From: an uncultured Lachnospiraceae bacterium
Lineage (GTDB): Bacteria; Bacillota; Clostridia; Lachnospirales; Lachnospiraceae
Assembly: GCA_900553355.1 (NCBI GenBank)
Contig: USDK01000007.1
Coordinates: 1-63,753, forward strand
Length of the DNA stretch: 63,753 bases
Direction of reading: 5' to 3'
Positions 61,749 through 63,753 of the stretch are shown one piece after another; the stretch's first letter is position 1; each line of letters begins with the position of its first letter. The notes beneath the pieces are model-generated. The model had not been told where the DNA came from, made no database searches, and saw only the letters and a list, made by a program, of their open reading frames with translations. The position numbers and the translations under genes are program-made.

Positions 61749-62453
61749 ATGATGAAAGCAGAAAAAAAGCTGTATGAGACAGATCCGGAGTTTATGGAAC
61801 GGTTTGAACATTTTGCTTATGAGGAAGTAGTGAAGGAGGAAGGTCAGACCCTGGATGATGAGACCAGATATCTGGCTGTGCTGGCGACTCTTATGGGATG
61901 CCAGGGGATTGATGTATTTGTAAGAACGCTTCCGGAGGCATTGGACGCAGGACTATCTCCGGTCATGATCAAGGAAATGATATATCAGGCAGTGGATTAT
62001 CTGGGAATTGGACGGGTATATCCTTTCCTGACAGTCGCCAATGAAGTGATGGAACACAGAGGAATTAAGCTTCCGCTGGAATCCCAGGCTGTGACCACTA
62101 TGGAAGACCGGCTGGAAAAAGGAGTACAGGCCCAGGTAGAGATATTCGGGGAACAGATGAAGGAGGCATGGAAAGGCGGTCACATCAACCGGTGGCTGGC
62201 AGATAACTGTTTTGGCGACTATTATACCAGAACAGGTCTGGATCTGAAGCAGAGAGAGATGATCACATTCTGTTTCCTGGCGGCGCAGGGAGGATGCGAA
62301 CCGCAGTTGACATCCCATGCAAAGGGAAATATGAATCTGGGAAATGACCAGGCATTTTTGGTAAAGGTGGTATCCCAGTGCCTGCCTTATATCGGATATC
62401 CCCGCAGCCTGAATGCCATTACCTGCATTAACAAGGCCGCAGAGATGGAATAA
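61749..62453 (+). CDS. Carboxymuconolactone-decarboxylase-family protein (AhpD-like)
   Basis: ATG 61749 follows AAAGGAGG; an ATG follows at once at 61752. The ~234-residue protein has two AhpD/CMD-like halves: LATLMGCQGIDVFVRTL in the first and ITFCFLAAQGGCEPQLTSHA in the second. Such proteins are often thiol-disulfide enzymes or decarboxylases; here a full CxxC is not seen. Context with LysR/MerR suggests a stress-inducible small-molecule enzyme. It ends four bases before the convergent MFS gene. Confidence 0.8.
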   Translation: MMKAEKKLYETDPEFMERFEHFAYEEVVKEEGQTLDDETRYLAVLATLMGCQGIDVFVRTLPEALDAGLSPVMIKEMIYQAVDYLGIGRVYPFLTVANEVMEHRGIKLPLESQAVTTMEDRLEKGVQAQVEIFGEQMKEAWKGGHINRWLADNCFGDYYTRTGLDLKQREMITFCFLAAQGGCEPQLTSHAKGNMNLGNDQAFLVKVVSQCLPYIGYPRSLNAITCINKAAEME

Positions 62454-62456
62454 TAT

Positions 62457-63530
62457 TTATTGATTCGAATAAGAAAAGTTCTGCTGTCTGCTGCGGATCA
62501 ACAAGAAGGCGCTGCAGGAGCAGATGAGTATCAGGACGGTAATAACGGCCAGGAGGCGGAATGCTTCCTGGCTTCCTTGCTGTGTAGCCAAAGCCGTGTC
62601 GCCTGGAAGAGAGGCCTGAGAAGCCGCTACAATAGTAGTGACCACAGAGGTGCCGATCGCACCTGCCAGCTGCTGCAGTGTGTTGATCACGGCATTGCCG
62701 TCTGCATTCAGCGCCGGAGAAAGCTGGCGCAGTCCGTTGGTCATAGTGTTCCCTACAGAGCAGCCCTGCCCCAATGCAAAGAATACGTAAAAGCCGATGC
62801 AGGGAAGGATTTCAAGCCTTCCTGAGAACAGCGTAAAGCACACCAGCGAAAAGATGATGCAGACATTTCCAAACAATATTGGGCGTGCCGCGCCGAAACG
62901 ATCCAACAGTCTTCCGCTTATCGGGGAAAGAAAAGCTCCAAGGAGACAGCCGGGAAGAAGAAGGCATCCGGCAGTGAAGGCATTTTCTCCTGAAACCAGC
63001 TGGGCATAGTTGGGGATCAGATAGCCAAGTCCCAGGCAGACAAACTGGATGAAAACTAATACCAGTACGCTTAACGTAAAGGGAAGGCAGTGAAATACAC
63101 GGACATCAATGAGAGGATCCTTGCTGTGAGAGCATCTGTAGTAAAAGACTGCCAGACAAAGGATGCTGAGGGCAAACAGTGCGGCTACCGGCAGGCTGGC
63201 CCATCCTGTAGAGGATGCCGTGCTGGTGGCAAAGATGAAGCAGGCAAAGCCGACAGCAAGAAACAGGTAATCGAGTACCTGGAAAGGAGCCTTCCGGGTC
63301 TCAGATACCTGACGGATGGATGTTACCCCCATGATAAAGGAAAGGATTAAAAGGGGAAGGAGAGCTACGAAGATCATTCTCCAGCCAAAATGATTGACGA
63401 TAAAACCGCCCACGGAAGGACCAACTGCCGGTGCCATGGCAGTGATCAGAGATGCCGTGCCCATCATCAGCCCCAGCTTTTCTGCCGGTACCTGTTCCAG
63501 CGTGATGTTAAACATCAGCGGAAGGGCGAT
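62457..63530 (-). pseudogene. DHA2-type MFS drug exporter, N-terminus replaced
   Basis: From about 63530 the minus-strand frame reads GIALPLMFNITLEQVPAEKL, then LMMGTASLITAMAPAVGPSV (motif C of drug antiporters), and continues through about ten helices to the C-terminus SRQQNFSYSNQ. The first four helices and native start are missing. The frame is joined in phase to an rpoB fragment, so no proper start exists. If the native N-terminus lies elsewhere, the protein would pump drugs out using the proton gradient. Confidence 0.8.
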
Positions 63531-63753
63531 GCCGGTGCCGACGCCCTGGATCAGGCCGCACATATAGTTGATGGTGGCAAAGATATCGTCCACGGTGATG
63601 TGGTTGGGCATCAGGTCGGCCTTGCGGGCGCGCAGCGCGTCCTTGAGCTCCGCCTCGCTCTGGACGGACTCCAGGATTTCGGCCAGCACACGGTAGCAGA
63701 CGCGCTCGTTGATGCCGCATTCGGTTGCGTCAAAGGAGAGGAAATCGTTGGCG
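63531..63753 (-). pseudogene. rpoB: RNA polymerase beta subunit (rpoB) internal fragment
   Basis: On the minus strand from the window edge the frame reads ANDFLSFDATECGINERVCY, then VLAEILESV, and MPNHITVDDIFATINYMCGL before the segment IQGVGT. This matches the beta-subunit stretch that normally continues GTxDDIDHLGNRR. At GVGT it switches in frame to the MFS protein. The codons are much richer in G and C than the MFS part. A housekeeping subunit should not be split this way, so a chimeric join is likely. Confidence 0.75.

Overview
This window looks like a gut Clostridia chromosome segment, most likely Lachnospiraceae. The support is family-level protein resemblance, moderate GC, strong AGGAGG ribosome binding sites, a T-box leader, FeoB-associated small proteins and Tn1549-type conjugative-element debris. 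Both ends look foreign. Bases 1 to about 520 carry a GC-rich fragment of an LTA-synthase-like membrane protein with a frameshift. Bases about 63531-63753 encode an internal piece of RNA polymerase beta subunit (rpoB) fused in frame to a drug-efflux MFS gene that lacks its first helices. These ends are either assembly chimeras or real rearrangements.

Layout: (1) 544-3910, a siderophore/heme/cobalamin-type ABC importer. (2) 3935-5087, scars of a conjugative element (VirD4 C-terminus, small membrane protein, ParA C-terminus, ParB N-terminus). (3) 5225-23611, an iron and redox block: a heterodimeric exporter-fold ABC pair with a TetR regulator; two small proteins and a P1B-type ATPase with an S-C-A membrane motif; feoA-feoA-feoB with FeoB-associated small proteins, an HMA protein and a Fur-like regulator; a deleted ahpC followed by an AhpF-like reductase; an acetyltransferase; a methyltransferase; enolase; an NlpC/P60-3D cell-wall enzyme; and two short DtxR-type regulators. 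Six promoters in this block carry the same dyad, (A/G)GTTAG-N6-CTAA, so I read it as one metal-responsive regulon. The ATPase group may be a relative of the ferrosome (iron organelle) systems.

(4) About 23.6-34.1 kb is a mobile region: structured GC-rich DNA, an XRE regulator, a DinG-like helicase, three overlapping tyrosine recombinases plus a TnpC-like partner (Tn554/RIT-like), and an AT-rich cargo gene with a possible PD-(D/E)XK nuclease core. Its right edge cuts an ABC ATPase gene just before its DEPTGNLD (Walker B) motif; the FtsX-like permease of that transporter follows intact. (5) 37086-38968 holds an Rpn-type nuclease and a class-A-beta-lactamase-like serine hydrolase.

(6) 39072-45588 is a 2-aminoethylphosphonate operon: RpiR regulator, PhnT-type ATPase, a double permease fused to its own lipoprotein binding protein, phnW and phnX. 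(7) 45.6-63.5 kb is mostly ordinary chromosome: Uma2 nuclease, tRNA-Ser(CGA), tRNA-Arg(ACG), DegV, TetR, a frameshifted Schlafen/AlbA_2 gene, a TetM-like ribosomal GTPase fused to a YacP/Rae1-type NYN nuclease domain, UMF1 transporter, zinc phospholipase-C-like protein, secreted nuclease, a T-box operon (TIGR04076-aldo/keto reductase-NhaC), an Ogt-Tag DNA-repair fusion, LysR, an HTH-less MerR-like protein, a carboxymuconolactone-decarboxylase-like protein and the truncated MFS gene.

The observations I would follow first are the shared operator with its P1B-ATPase cluster, the GTPase-NYN fusion, the recombinase trio with its AT-rich cargo, and the permease-binding-protein fusion. Everything here is read from sequence by eye; no database search was run.
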